Positions 15,437-24,998 are shown, counted from the first letter of the stretch. The stretch: 64,000 bases of DNA from DASXHD01 sp038239005 (GCA_038239005.1 JBBSFE010000010.1:21643-85642); one strand, 5' to 3'. The notes: a model not told the origin generated them from the letters alone. A program made the numbers and translations.

Positions 15437-17477
15437 AAGCTGCTCGTGCGCGTGCGCGTGCACAAAGGGCACGCAATTGTCCGATGGTCTCGGGCGTCGA
15501 GCCTTGCTCGACAGCGCGCGCTGCGTCGGTGATCGACGAGAACCCGTAGCTTCCCGCGGCACCTTTGAGCTGGTGCGCGAGACGCGCGAGAAGCGCGTGA
15601 TCGCCCGAATCGGCCGCTTCGGCGATCGCTGCGGCGCGACTCGGTAGCTCTTTGACGAAGGCGTTCAAGAGATCGGCGAGGTCTTCATCATCTGCAAGCT
15701 CGCTCACGAGCGGCTCGGTCGCGACCGTCGAACGCTGCGCCCAACGCGCGACCGCGGCGACGAGCTTGGTGCGATCGATCGGTTTCGTGAGGTAGTCGTC
15801 GCACCCCGCTTTTTCGCAACGCTCGCGATCACCGGCCATCGCGTGCGCGGTGAGCGCGACAATGGGGTACGTGTATCCGAGCTGGCGAAGCTTCGAGGTC
15901 GCGCCGTATCCGTCGAGCTCCGGCATCTGCATGTCCATGAGGATGACGTCGTACGATTCCGCCTTCGCGCGGTCGACGGCTTGGCGCCCATCGGCGGCGA
16001 TCGTGACGGTGGCGCCCGCTTTGCGGAGGTATGTCGAAACGAGGATCTGATTGTCGTGTCCGTCTTCGGCGAGAAGCACGTTGAGGCCTTCGAGCGCGTT
16101 CTTCGCGGGGAGCGCACGATGCGTCGCGCTCGGCGCAGCATCCGCCAAGCCTGCCTCCATGAGGCCTTCGATCATCTTCGTATTCGCGAGCGAGCCCGTC
16201 GGCACCCACAAGCGGAACACACTGCCGCGGCCGGGCGAGCTCTCGACCTCGACGTCGCCACCGAGAAGGTGCGCGAGCTTGCGGCTGATGACGAGCCCGA
16301 GGCCCGAGCCACCAAATCGACGCGTGGTCGATGCGTCTGCCTGCGTGAACGCGACGAAGAGCCTGTCGATTTCGGCCGCGCTCATTCCGACACCGGTGTC
16401 GGCGATCTCGACGCACAGGCGCGGCTCTCGGTCGTTGATGCCTTCGCAGCGCGCGATGATGCGAACACTGCCGGTCTCGGTGAACTTGATCGCGTTGCCG
16501 ACGAAGTTCATGACGACTTGCTTGATGCGCGTCGGATCGCTCGAAATGTTCTCGGGAATGAGCCCGACGTATCGCAAGTCGAACGACAACCCCTTCTCGA
16601 CCGCGCGAACGCGCATCAGCGAGGCGACATCGACGAGGACTTGCGAAGGCGACATCGGGATGCGTTCGAGCGTCATCTTGCCGGCTTCGATCTTCGAGAG
16701 ATCGAGGATGTCGTTGATGAGCGCGAGGAGGTGCTCGCCGTTGCGGCGAATGACCTGCACGTAGTTGACGCGATCGCTCGCGCCAAGCGAGGGATCGAGC
16801 AGCAAGTCCGAGTAGCCGATCACGGCCGTCATCGGCGTGCGGATCTCGTGGCTCATGTTCGCGAGAAATTCTGATTTCGTTTTGTTTGCGGTGTCGAGGA
16901 GACGGCTCGTCGTCAGCGCGGCAAGGAGCATTTCGCCGGCGGATTTGCTTTGAACGAGCAAGAAACCCAAGTACGCGGCGATGACGAGCGCGAAGCCGAT
17001 CTTCAGGCCCGTGCTCTCGGGCATGTAGAACGTGGTGACGAACGCGGGAATGAGCATCACGAGCGTGTGAACACGCACGGTGCTCAAATCACCCGCGAGC
17101 GATGTCACGCCGGCCGCGCTGATGCCCGCCATCGTCATGAGAATCAACCAAGACTGCCGCTCGAAGCCGCTCGCGACGATGAGCGACGCGCCGCCAAAGC
17201 CCCACATTGCAGCTGAGGCCATGACGCCCGCACGGAAGAGCGCGAACCAACGGCCGCGTGTCGACTCCTCCGCGCGCGCAAAGCCGCGTGCAACGAAGAA
17301 CCGAAACAAGAGGACACCGGCCATCGCAGAGCACGTCGACGCAAGCAGCGCCGGGTGTGCCCGCATGAACGTCGAGGTCGACACCGCCACTCCGAAGAGG
17401 ACGATGTGCCCGGCGAGACCGGGAACCGATTGACGCACCACGCCTTCACGGGCCGCAGATAGAACGGTGGGTTCCAT
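15435..17477 (-). CDS. Hybrid sensor histidine kinase with receiver and Hpt domains
   Basis: 680 residues. Residues 1-190 hold about six hydrophobic helices (7TM-like or MASE-like sensor). HisKA has the H-box SHEIRTP near 210, and HATPase has NFVGNAIKF, ADTGVGMS and FGGSGLGLVISRKLAHLLGG. A receiver domain follows with ILMDMQMPELDG (Asp near 512) and LTKPID. A C-terminal Hpt domain carries HQLKGAAGSYGF near 635. All phosphorelay residues are present, so a His-Asp-His relay inside one chain is expected. The immediate downstream GGDEF regulator is the likely final acceptor. ATG 17477 is chosen over two GTG codons just upstream. Confidence 0.95.
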   Translation of the reverse strand: MEPTVLSAAREGVVRQSVPGLAGHIVLFGVAVSTSTFMRAHPALLASTCSAMAGVLLFRFFVARGFARAEESTRGRWFALFRAGVMASAAMWGFGGASLIVASGFERQSWLILMTMAGISAAGVTSLAGDLSTVRVHTLVMLIPAFVTTFYMPESTGLKIGFALVIAAYLGFLLVQSKSAGEMLLAALTTSRLLDTANKTKSEFLANMSHEIRTPMTAVIGYSDLLLDPSLGASDRVNYVQVIRRNGEHLLALINDILDLSKIEAGKMTLERIPMSPSQVLVDVASLMRVRAVEKGLSFDLRYVGLIPENISSDPTRIKQVVMNFVGNAIKFTETGSVRIIARCEGINDREPRLCVEIADTGVGMSAAEIDRLFVAFTQADASTTRRFGGSGLGLVISRKLAHLLGGDVEVESSPGRGSVFRLWVPTGSLANTKMIEGLMEAGLADAAPSATHRALPAKNALEGLNVLLAEDGHDNQILVSTYLRKAGATVTIAADGRQAVDRAKAESYDVILMDMQMPELDGYGATSKLRQLGYTYPIVALTAHAMAGDRERCEKAGCDDYLTKPIDRTKLVAAVARWAQRSTVATEPLVSELADDEDLADLLNAFVKELPSRAAAIAEAADSGDHALLARLAHQLKGAAGSYGFSSITDAARAVEQGSTPETIGQLRALCARARARAA

Positions 17478-17512
17478 CACCACCGTACGGCACGCGCCGA
17501 TCGCGGCTTAAG

Positions 17513-18670
17513 TCAGTGGGACCAGCTCTCGTGGTAGCCCGAAACCTCTATTTTTTGGGCCTGCGCCGTGGGGATGAGCGGGCGATAGGTGTCGCACATG
17601 ACCGCCAGCTCGTCGGTGCGTGTCGTCCCTATCGACGCTTCGTACGCGCCTGGGTGCGGCCCGTGGGAGATGCCCGAAGGGTGAAGCGAGATGCACCCAG
17701 GCCCGACGCCACGGCGGCTCGTGAAGTTGCCGCGGAGGTAAAGGATGATCTCGTCGCAGTCGACGCTCGAGTGCGGATACGGACACGGGATCGCTTGCGG
17801 GTGCGTGTCAACCATGCGCGGGACGAACGAGCAAATCAAAAAGCCGGGCGACGCGAACGTCGTGTGGATCGTTGGCGGCAGATGCACGAGGCCCGTCTTG
17901 GCTTGGTACTTTTCGATCGCGAACGCCCACGGGTAGACGAAGCCATCCCACCCAACGACATCCATCGGCGCGTGCGCCATCGTGTAGCGCGAGCACTCGC
18001 CGCCCTTCTTTGCGATCAGCGTGAGCGGGCCGGCTTGCGCCGTTGGGCCCGTCGGGTGGACGAAATCGCGATGCGTGTAGGGCGCATCCATTTTGAGCTG
18101 GCCGACTGGGTTGCGGAAGTCGCTCGGGATCACCACGCCGTCGGGCGACTCGAAGACCATCGCGCGGAGCTCGGTCTTTGGATGCCAACGGTGAATCATC
18201 GCGTGCGGGACCCACACGTAATCGCCAGCGGTGACTTCGAGCCAACCGCACGGCGACTCGAGGCGCGCGCTTCCTTCTTGGATGTACCAAAGCTCGTCGC
18301 CATCGCCGTTCGCGAAGTAGACGTCGTCGGTCGCGCTCGCCCGCACGAGACTCACGGTGACGTCGCGATTGAACAGCACGGGGACGCGCGCATCGATCGC
18401 TTGGCCGCCCGCGAGGATTTTGTTCGAGTCGTAGAGTCGGCGCTTGAGCGGACGATGCGCGTCAACGGCCGCGACGGCGCGTGTCGGGCCGCGCTCGCTC
18501 ACGGCGACGTCGGTCGTCGGGGTGATGGGGCTCTGGTGGTAAAAGTACGTAAACGGGCCGGAAAACCCGCCGCGCGTGAACATCTCTTCGTAGAAGAGCT
18601 TGCCCTTGTCGTCACGAAACGCGGTGTGCGGCTTGGGCGGAATGATTCCAGCGAAGCGGCGCTCGATCAT
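17513..18670 (-). CDS. hmgA: Homogentisate 1,2-dioxygenase
   Basis: 385 residues from ATG 18670. It opens the aromatic ring of homogentisate in tyrosine/phenylalanine catabolism with a non-heme iron. Family blocks are seen throughout: YSPT-like FYHQSPITP, VLFNRDVTVSLV, DELWYIQEGSARLE, PHAMIHRW and, in the catalytic region, LHPSGISHGPHPGAYEAS, which carries the His and Glu expected for iron binding. Cytosolic, no signal. The partner enzyme HppD is encoded 1.6 kb away on the same strand, with a DUF924 gene on the other strand between them. No fumarylacetoacetase gene is in the window. Confidence 0.95.
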   Translation of the reverse strand: MIERRFAGIIPPKPHTAFRDDKGKLFYEEMFTRGGFSGPFTYFYHQSPITPTTDVAVSERGPTRAVAAVDAHRPLKRRLYDSNKILAGGQAIDARVPVLFNRDVTVSLVRASATDDVYFANGDGDELWYIQEGSARLESPCGWLEVTAGDYVWVPHAMIHRWHPKTELRAMVFESPDGVVIPSDFRNPVGQLKMDAPYTHRDFVHPTGPTAQAGPLTLIAKKGGECSRYTMAHAPMDVVGWDGFVYPWAFAIEKYQAKTGLVHLPPTIHTTFASPGFLICSFVPRMVDTHPQAIPCPYPHSSVDCDEIILYLRGNFTSRRGVGPGCISLHPSGISHGPHPGAYEASIGTTRTDELAVMCDTYRPLIPTAQAQKIEVSGYHESWSH

Positions 18671-18695
18671 CGCCCAGTTATGGCACGATGCGGCC

Positions 18696-19313
18696 ATGCA
18701 TTCACCGAAAGAAGTCTTGGCGTTCTGGTTTGGTGAGCCGGCGAAAACGGCGGACGAGCTCAAGCTGAAAATGCGCCGCTGGTTTCGCGGCGGCCCCGAA
18801 GTGGACGCCGAGATCGTGCGCGACTTCAAACCCGAGGTCGAGGCCGCGATTGCGGGCGGCCTCGAGGACTGGGTCGCCGTCGAGAAAGGCTGGCTGGCGC
18901 TCATCCTCGTGCTCGATCAGTTCACACGTAACGTCTTCCGCGGCGACGCACGCACGCACGCCGGTGACGAGCACGCCATCAAGGTCGCGACGAACGCGCT
19001 CGACACGGGTCTGACGCGCAAGCTCTCGTGCGAGGAGCGCCACTTCGCGATCACGCCGCTCATCCACGCCGAGAACGCGGCGCTTCAAGAGCGCTTCGCG
19101 ACGGAAATCGCCGCGCTCGTCGCCGACGCGCCCGACGCGTTCAAGCCCGTCTTCTCGATGGGGCTCGAGCAATCCAAAAAATACTCGGACATCATCGCGC
19201 GCTTCGGACGCTTCCCGCACCGTAACGAAATTCTCGGGCGAACCTCCACGCCCGAAGAATCCGAGTTCCTCATCGGCTGGGCCGACCGCGCGGCGCCGAA
19301 AGAACCGACCTAG
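18696..19313 (+). CDS. DUF924 family protein
   Basis: 205 residues of the DUF924 family, all-helical. Diagnostic sequence is seen from the start: VLAFWFGEPAK, a RWFRGGPEVDAEI block, LALILVLDQFTRNVFRGDA, HFAITPLIHAEN and RFGRFPHRNEILGRTSTPEE near the end. Members are widespread, sometimes fused to glutathione-S-transferase or other enzymes, and have no settled biochemical function. ATG 18696 gives the typical N-terminus. It is divergent from hmgA (25 bp between starts) and its last 4 bp overlap the end of hppD, so it sits inside the tyrosine-degradation pair. Confidence 0.92.
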   Translation: MHSPKEVLAFWFGEPAKTADELKLKMRRWFRGGPEVDAEIVRDFKPEVEAAIAGGLEDWVAVEKGWLALILVLDQFTRNVFRGDARTHAGDEHAIKVATNALDTGLTRKLSCEERHFAITPLIHAENAALQERFATEIAALVADAPDAFKPVFSMGLEQSKKYSDIIARFGRFPHRNEILGRTSTPEESEFLIGWADRAAPKEPT

Positions 19314-20437
19314 GTGTGCTGAAAGCGCTCGATGCTCTCGAAGAGCGCGCGGAAGTTTCCATACCCGAAACCTTTGTCGCCGGCGCGCTGGATGACTTCA
19401 TAGAAGAACGGGCCCGCGCGGTCGTCGCCGTACATGGTCTTCGCTTCGCGCATGAAGATTTGGAGCATGTACTTGTCGTCTTGCCCGTCGAGGAGGATTT
19501 GTAGGCGCTCGAGCTCGTCGAGCTGCTCTTTCACGTTGGTGATGCCGAGCTTCGCAAGACGCTCGGGGAGCGCTTGGTAATAGGACTTGGGCGTGTCCAT
19601 GAAGTCGACGCCGCGTTTTTTCATGTCTTCGACGGTCGGGATGATTTGGTCGACGCCGAACGCGATGTGCTGAATACCGGGCCCGCGGTTGTCCTCGACG
19701 AACTTCCAGATTTGCGATTCACGAAACGCGGGTCGTAGCGGCTCGTTGGTCGCGAACTTCACTTCGCTCTCGGGGTCCCACATGACGATCGATTTGAGGC
19801 CCGACCCGCCGAGTGATTTCGAAACGTCTTGCGTGTGGAATTTGATTTCCCAGAACGGCTCGAAGCCAAGCACTTCCTTGTAGAATGCAATGATCGGCTG
19901 CATCGTGAGCCCGTTCGACGTGACGTGGTCGACGGCGGCGATGCCGTAGCGGTTCGGGGGAAGCTCCGTGGCTGTGGTTTCGAAGCCGGGCGCGAATGCG
20001 CGGTAGTCGTTGCGTTCGATGAAGCGGAAGGCGACGTCACCAAGCGGCGTGGCGATTTCGACGCTGCGATACGTGCCGCCGCGTTCGTCTTTGGCTTCGA
20101 ACGGATCGGCGAGCAGCGTGCCTCCACGCTTCTCGAGAACCGCGATGGTGTTGGCGAGATTCTTCACGCGAAACGACAAGCTCATCACGCTCGACGGATG
20201 CCGCTTCAAGTAGCGCGCAGCCTTGCTCGACTCGGTGAGCGGCGTCGACACACACACACGCGCTTCGCCGGCGCCAAAAACCACCGACTGCTGCCCGCTT
20301 CGCTCGGTGAGCCCGTTCGATGCGCGCGCGACCTCTTTGAAGTCGAGAACGTTCTCGTAAAATTTCCGTGAGCGCTCGAGGTTTTCGACCACGAAGTGAT
20401 ACGAGTCGTAACCGAGCAGCCCAAGGGATTCGCTCAT
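19310..20437 (-). CDS. hppD: 4-hydroxyphenylpyruvate dioxygenase
   Basis: 375 residues. It converts 4-hydroxyphenylpyruvate to homogentisate, the substrate of HmgA. Two vicinal-oxygen-chelate halves are visible. The iron ligands fit His in AVDHVTSNG, His in GIQHIAFGVD and Glu in FFYEVIQRAGDKGFGYGNF, the last also being the family's C-terminal signature. Length is normal for the bacterial enzyme. TAAGCT lies 7 nt upstream of the ATG with no Shine-Dalgarno sequence. The N-terminal lead-in LGLLGYDSYHFVVENL is typical. Confidence 0.96.
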   Translation of the reverse strand: MSESLGLLGYDSYHFVVENLERSRKFYENVLDFKEVARASNGLTERSGQQSVVFGAGEARVCVSTPLTESSKAARYLKRHPSSVMSLSFRVKNLANTIAVLEKRGGTLLADPFEAKDERGGTYRSVEIATPLGDVAFRFIERNDYRAFAPGFETTATELPPNRYGIAAVDHVTSNGLTMQPIIAFYKEVLGFEPFWEIKFHTQDVSKSLGGSGLKSIVMWDPESEVKFATNEPLRPAFRESQIWKFVEDNRGPGIQHIAFGVDQIIPTVEDMKKRGVDFMDTPKSYYQALPERLAKLGITNVKEQLDELERLQILLDGQDDKYMLQIFMREAKTMYGDDRAGPFFYEVIQRAGDKGFGYGNFRALFESIERFQHT

Positions 20438-20444
20438 GCGGCGA

Positions 20445-20450
20445 AGCTTA
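20445..20450 (-). promoter_or_regulatory. Predicted -10 box TAAGCT, leaderless start of hppD
   Basis: On the minus strand TAAGCT is followed by 7 nt and the ATG at 20437. Confidence 0.45.
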
Positions 20451-22967
20451 GCAGGAGCGCCGATACAAACGCACCGGCACGTCCGGGTCGAGCAAGTAAT
20501 GGCTGTCGCGGGTCAGGAGGAGCGTGAGACCCGTTTTGCGGAGTGTGCTCACAGCGACCTTCAGGCGGTTTTGTGCGGACGCGGGAGCGATGCCCGTCTC
20601 GTCGGGCCAGCCGGCGGCGATGAGCGCGCTCTTGTCCACGGCCTCGGCGGGACGATCGATGCGCGCACGCACGAGCGCGGCGACGATGCGCGCGAGTGGA
20701 GCGTGCGTGCTCAAGCTCACGGGCGTCGAGCCGGGTGCTTGAAACTCGACGCCGCTCCCGTCGAATGCCCACGCGCGCGCGCGATCTTTCGCATCACCGA
20801 TCGCTCGCCGCAGGAACGGCATGGCGAGGCGCGCCTCGACGACGCCACGTGCGCCCACGTCGGCGCGGCGTTCGGCTGACTCGACGTCGCCTTCGAGCGC
20901 GTCGAGGACCCCGAGGTACACCTCGACGAACTCCGGTAAACGTGCGCTTCCCTTTCCCGTGACGTTCGCGCGAATGCGTTCGAGCGCCTCTCGCGCGCCA
21001 GCCGTGTCGCCTCGGAGCGCGCGCGTGCCGACGAGCGCGGCCTCCATGTTCGCGGTGTAACGCGGGTCGCCCATCGTCGCGAGCCGCGCGCGAGCTTTCT
21101 CGATGTAAACGTCGCCGCCGTCGAGATCGCCGCGCTGCGCCTTCACGATGCCCACGTAACCGAGGTAGATGGCCTCGAGTCGGCGAAACGCGGACGCTTC
21201 GAACATCGCGCGCGCCGTCTCGCGGAGCTCGAGAGCGCCATCCCACTCCTCGCGTTCGTGCGCGAGATCGCCGAGAAGACCGACCGCGACGGCTTCTTGC
21301 ACGCGATCGCCCGCGGCGCGTGCCGCCTCGACGGCACGCTCGAGCGGAGGCTGCGCGAGCGCGAGGTCGCCCTTTTCGGCTGCTTGCGCGCCGACCGCGA
21401 TGCTCGCGCGAATGACGCCCGCTTGATCACCGACCGACTCGAAGAGCGCGAGCGCGCGCGAGGCGTGCGCGGCGGCGGGCTCGAAGTCGCCGAGCTCCAT
21501 CTCCATCCACGACAAACGGAAGAGCGCGCTCGCCTCGCCGCGCGCGTCGCCCAGCTTGGCCCAGATCGCTGCGGCTTCCATCGCGCGCGCGCGGGCGAGC
21601 TTCGGTCGGCCGCGACTGCCGTGGCACATCGCCGCAAGCTCGAGCAGCTTCGCTTCGTCGCGCGGCAGCTCGAGCGCGCGCGCAGAAGCGAGCGCGCGCT
21701 CCAGCATGTCGAGCGCTTCGTCCGCGCCGCCGAGTTGGAGCAGCGCAACGGCGCGTGCATGCACGACCGAGAGGCGAAGGGCACTGTCGTCCGGCGAGAT
21801 CGCGAGCACGCGGTCGATCAACGCAAGCCGCTCGTTGGCGGGCGTGCGCATCGCGAGCACCGTCTCGAGCGCCACGAGAGTGCGCATCGCCTCGTCGGAG
21901 TCACCACGTTCGAGGGCGCGGCGGAGGACGGCCATCAGATCGTCGCGGTCGCGCTCGCTCGACGACGCTCGGCCCAAGAAGAGATGCGCATGCCGGCGCT
22001 GCGTTTCTTCGACGTCCTCGAGCTTCTGCGCTGCAAACTCACGCACCGTATCGAGCAGCACGAAGTCGTCCGACGTCACGTGCACGACGCTGTTCTTCAC
22101 GAGCGCGTGAATCGTGTCGAGCGCGGCTTCGCCCGCGGGCGCGAGCACCGCGGCCGCATCTTCCAGGGTGAATGGGCCTTCGAACACCGAGAGTCGGCCA
22201 AGAGCCGTGCGCAGCGCCGGCGAGAGCAGATCCCACGACCACTCGAGCGCACGGAGGAGCGTGCCGTGACGCTCATCAGGGGCCGACGGATCGCGCAACA
22301 GGGCGAAGCGCTCGTCGAGCCGCTCTGCTAGCGCGCGGAGAGGAAGCACGTCGAGCCGCGCGGCGGCGAGCTCGATCGCGAGCGGAAGCCCGTCGAGACG
22401 CCGGACGACGCGCGCGACGACGGGCGCATCGGCATCCGTGAGCGTCCCGTGAACACGCGAGCGAGCGCGCAGCGCGAAGAGCTCTTCGGCTTCGACGCCG
22501 AGCGGACCGAGCGCGATCATGTGCTCGCCCTCGACGTCGATGGGCCTTCGCGACGTGATGACGAAAACGGCGCGCGGCGCCTCGGCGCCCCACGCGTGGA
22601 TGGGTCGAGCGGCGTCGCGCGCGAGCTGTTCGAAGTTGTCCACGACGACGAGCGTCGGACCGCGGCTCGCGAGAACGTGACCGATGCGCTCCGCGAGCGT
22701 GTCGCCGGGCTCGTCGGCGCGAAGGTCGAGCGCTCGCGCAAGCACGGCGCACAAGTCTGCCGACGATCGACCGTTCGCGACGTCGCAGTAGAGCACCGTT
22801 CGGTCGCCCGCGTGACTGTCGGCGAAGGCGCACGCGAGCCGCGTCTTTCCCATGCCACCGAGACCGAGGAGCGTGATGATCCGCGCGCCCCCGTCGATCG
22901 CGTGCTTGATCGCGTCGAGCTCTACGCGTCGGCCGATGATGCCGCCGACGTAGCGAGGCAGCCCCAT
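20448..22967 (-). CDS. STAND-type ATPase with TPR-like solenoid and C-terminal winged-helix region
   Basis: 839 residues. The N-terminus is a signalling NTPase: P-loop GLGGMGKTRLA near residue 40, Walker B TLVVVDNFEQLA, a sensor-like VITSRR and a GLPLAIELAAARL motif typical of NB-ARC/MalT/AfsR ATPases. The middle (about 350-740) is a long series of Ala/Leu-rich helical hairpins consistent with TPRs. The final 90 residues (SALIAAGWPDETG ... NRLKVAVSTLRKTGL ... SHYLLDPDVPV) resemble an OmpR-type winged helix as found in SARP regulators. Usually that domain is N-terminal; here it is last. It is inferred to be a transcriptional regulator that oligomerises on ligand and ATP. No target is evident. 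Confidence 0.88.
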   Translation of the reverse strand: MGLPRYVGGIIGRRVELDAIKHAIDGGARIITLLGLGGMGKTRLACAFADSHAGDRTVLYCDVANGRSSADLCAVLARALDLRADEPGDTLAERIGHVLASRGPTLVVVDNFEQLARDAARPIHAWGAEAPRAVFVITSRRPIDVEGEHMIALGPLGVEAEELFALRARSRVHGTLTDADAPVVARVVRRLDGLPLAIELAAARLDVLPLRALAERLDERFALLRDPSAPDERHGTLLRALEWSWDLLSPALRTALGRLSVFEGPFTLEDAAAVLAPAGEAALDTIHALVKNSVVHVTSDDFVLLDTVREFAAQKLEDVEETQRRHAHLFLGRASSSERDRDDLMAVLRRALERGDSDEAMRTLVALETVLAMRTPANERLALIDRVLAISPDDSALRLSVVHARAVALLQLGGADEALDMLERALASARALELPRDEAKLLELAAMCHGSRGRPKLARARAMEAAAIWAKLGDARGEASALFRLSWMEMELGDFEPAAAHASRALALFESVGDQAGVIRASIAVGAQAAEKGDLALAQPPLERAVEAARAAGDRVQEAVAVGLLGDLAHEREEWDGALELRETARAMFEASAFRRLEAIYLGYVGIVKAQRGDLDGGDVYIEKARARLATMGDPRYTANMEAALVGTRALRGDTAGAREALERIRANVTGKGSARLPEFVEVYLGVLDALEGDVESAERRADVGARGVVEARLAMPFLRRAIGDAKDRARAWAFDGSGVEFQAPGSTPVSLSTHAPLARIVAALVRARIDRPAEAVDKSALIAAGWPDETGIAPASAQNRLKVAVSTLRKTGLTLLLTRDSHYLLDPDVPVRLYRRSC

Positions 22968-22987
22968 GCCTCGTTTGTATCACGCGT

Positions 22988-23395
22988 TCAGTGACACTCG
23001 ACGGTGATGTCGGCTCCGCTCTGCGAGCACGTGCACCCTTTCAAGAGCGTGATGCAGCTGCACGACGGCGACGAGCCGCACGCACCAGGGTAGTTCGCGC
23101 ACCACCCGAGGACGCCGCCGTCGCTCGCGTAGTCGAGCGTGCAAATCTCGCTGGCGGAGTCGCACACCGTCGCGCCGCACGCGAACATCGTGCTCCCCGC
23201 GTCGAGGAGGATCGCACCATCGCGATCGTCGGCGTCGGAACCAGCGTCGGCGCTCGCGTCGTGTTCCACTATCGCGTCGCTCTCTGCGTCGCTGTGCGGC
23301 GCGCTCGAGTCGCCCGCGTCCGCTTCGGGTGGCGAGAATCCGTCGTGTGCGCTCGAGCACGCCGTGACGAGAGCGCATAGGGCGATGAGCTTCAT
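22988..23395 (-). CDS. Cys-rich lipoprotein with Asp/Ala/Ser tether
   Basis: 135 residues from ATG 23395. Lipobox VTAC follows MKLIALCAL. Residues 20-65 are an Asp/Ser/Ala-rich, strongly acidic tether (DADDRDGAILLDAG). The rest contains ten Cys, including CGATVCDSASEIC and CSCITLLKGCTC, suggesting a small disulfide-bonded domain on the cell surface. The gene begins 2 bp after the stop of the preceding lipoprotein gene, so they form an operon. No family is recognised. Confidence 0.82.
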   Translation of the reverse strand: MKLIALCALVTACSSAHDGFSPPEADAGDSSAPHSDAESDAIVEHDASADAGSDADDRDGAILLDAGSTMFACGATVCDSASEICTLDYASDGGVLGWCANYPGACGSSPSCSCITLLKGCTCSQSGADITVECH

Positions 23396-23397
23396 GA

Positions 23398-24372
23398 TCA
23401 GTTGATCGGCGGCGCGCCGCCGTCCGGTGTGGTCACGGGTGCCGCGGTCGTCGACGCCGCGCCCATGAAGTGGAGGTTCGCCGGTGAGACGGGAAGATCC
23501 GTCACCGTCATGGTCGTTCCCTTCCATTCGATCGCCGAAACGTTGCCGTCGCCGCCGAACGTGTAGATGACGCCTGCCCAGTACGCGAGCCCTTCGACCA
23601 ACGTCGCAGGAAGGATGATCCCGTAGGCTTGAACCCTCGCTCCGGTCGTCGGATCGATCTGGAGAAGACAGTTGGCCGATAGGCTGGTGGCCATGCAGTC
23701 GACGTACTGCGAGTTGTAGCCGACGGCGAACGTACCGCCGCCTTGCACCGACACGACGTCGTTGACGTCAGCCAAGTCGATGAGACCCGAGTACGTGACG
23801 CCGTAAGGCGCCGTCGCGACGGTCGCGTACGTCGAGTGCCATTGTGGCTCCGGCGTGCTCGGTGGCTGCGACGAGCCTGACGCGTAGCCGATCAGCGTGT
23901 CAGCCGTCGGATCGATCGTCCCCTTCGGGACGAACGACATGTTCTCCGATGGCGGATAGCTGCCCACTGTGCCGCCCGCGATCTTGGTGCACACCGCCGT
24001 CGTGAGATCGACTTTCCAAAGACCAATCGTCGTGGTCGCGTAGCACGTGCCCGACGAATCGATCGCGATGTCCCACACGGTCGGCGTGCCGAGCCAATCG
24101 TTGCATCCGGTGAAAGGCGCGACGAGGCTCAACGTTTTCTGAATGGGGTCGAAGCGGTAGAGCTCGGTGAAGGTGTTTGCGTAAATGCCCGCGCTCGCGG
24201 ACGCCGGCGCATCGACCGATGAGGCATCGCTCGCATCGTTCGGCACGAACGTCGCCGAGTCCGTCGCGGGCGCAGCATCGGACGCGGCAGCCACGTCATC
24301 GCCACCCCCTACGCCGGGCGCCGCACACGCGCTCGCGACGAGCAACCCAATCCACGCGATTCGTGTGTCCAT
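23398..24372 (-). CDS. Lipoprotein with beta-propeller-like domain
   Basis: 324 residues from ATG 24372, preceded by a GAGGTGG ribosome-binding site. Lipobox region LLVASAC. An Ala/Asp/Ser-rich acidic tether (about 20-62) precedes a beta-rich domain with repeated short strands (ELYRFDPIQKTLSLV, GLWKVDLTTAVCTKI, CLLQIDPTTGARV, GLAYWAGVIYTFGG). The 'DPxTG' spacing is like NHL or PQQ-type propeller blades, but only a few blades fit in the length. Four Cys may pair. It is inferred to be an exported binding or scaffold protein, cotranscribed with the small Cys-rich lipoprotein. Confidence 0.85.
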   Translation of the reverse strand: MDTRIAWIGLLVASACAAPGVGGGDDVAAASDAAPATDSATFVPNDASDASSVDAPASASAGIYANTFTELYRFDPIQKTLSLVAPFTGCNDWLGTPTVWDIAIDSSGTCYATTTIGLWKVDLTTAVCTKIAGGTVGSYPPSENMSFVPKGTIDPTADTLIGYASGSSQPPSTPEPQWHSTYATVATAPYGVTYSGLIDLADVNDVVSVQGGGTFAVGYNSQYVDCMATSLSANCLLQIDPTTGARVQAYGIILPATLVEGLAYWAGVIYTFGGDGNVSAIEWKGTTMTVTDLPVSPANLHFMGAASTTAAPVTTPDGGAPPIN

Positions 24373-24470
24373 CACGCCACCTCTTCGGCCGACTATGGCC
24401 GCGGCTCCGCGACGGCGGTGGTTAAGGACGAACGCCGCCGATTAATTCGAGGCGCGCCCGGTTAACACAG

Positions 24471-24995
24471 TCATACGAGGCCACGATCGCGGTAGAGCGC
24501 GCGCTGTTTCGCCGTGAGCGACGGCTCGACCAGCTTCTTCGTCGGCGCGTTGCGGTCGAACGCGTAGACCACGAAGTCGTCGGTTACGTTGCCGAAGCGC
24601 GCTCGCGGGAGCGCGTTGAGCTTTCGCGCGACGCGCACGAGAAGACGCGAGAGGCGCGTTCCCGTGATGCGCTCTTCGACTTCCGCGCACGCGGCGTCGA
24701 GCGCGCGATCCTCGAACCACGCGGCGCTCATCCCGTCATACATCGTGCATTTCCAAATCAGCGTGCGCCCGAGCTTCGGGCCGTGCTTGCGTAGCGTCGC
24801 TTCGCGCTCCGCGAGCGTCATGACCGCGAGCTCCGGCGGCAGCACGACGAGTGATGCGTCGAACACGAGCGCGCAACACCAAAGCGGCGACTTCGACGTC
24901 TGTGCCGCCCGCCGCACGGCATCGGGCGCCGACGCGTAGAGGCGTTGCTCGATTCGCGACACGAGAACGGCAACCGTCGACATCGCGCGCGGCAT
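24471..24995 (-). CDS. Hypothetical protein, last gene of lipoprotein/acyltransferase operon
   Basis: 174 residues, starting 3 bp after the upstream stop (ATG 24995; ATG 24983 also possible). Soluble, no signal or membrane helix. Arg/Leu/Ala-rich, with a central LRKHGPKLGRTLIWKCTMYDG segment and two adjacent Cys (PLWCCALVF). No family is recognised. The position and spacing tie it to the acyltransferase-like gene and two lipoproteins that precede it. Confidence 0.75.
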   Translation of the reverse strand: MPRAMSTVAVLVSRIEQRLYASAPDAVRRAAQTSKSPLWCCALVFDASLVVLPPELAVMTLAEREATLRKHGPKLGRTLIWKCTMYDGMSAAWFEDRALDAACAEVEERITGTRLSRLLVRVARKLNALPRARFGNVTDDFVVYAFDRNAPTKKLVEPSLTAKQRALYRDRGLV

Positions 24996-24998
24996 CGC

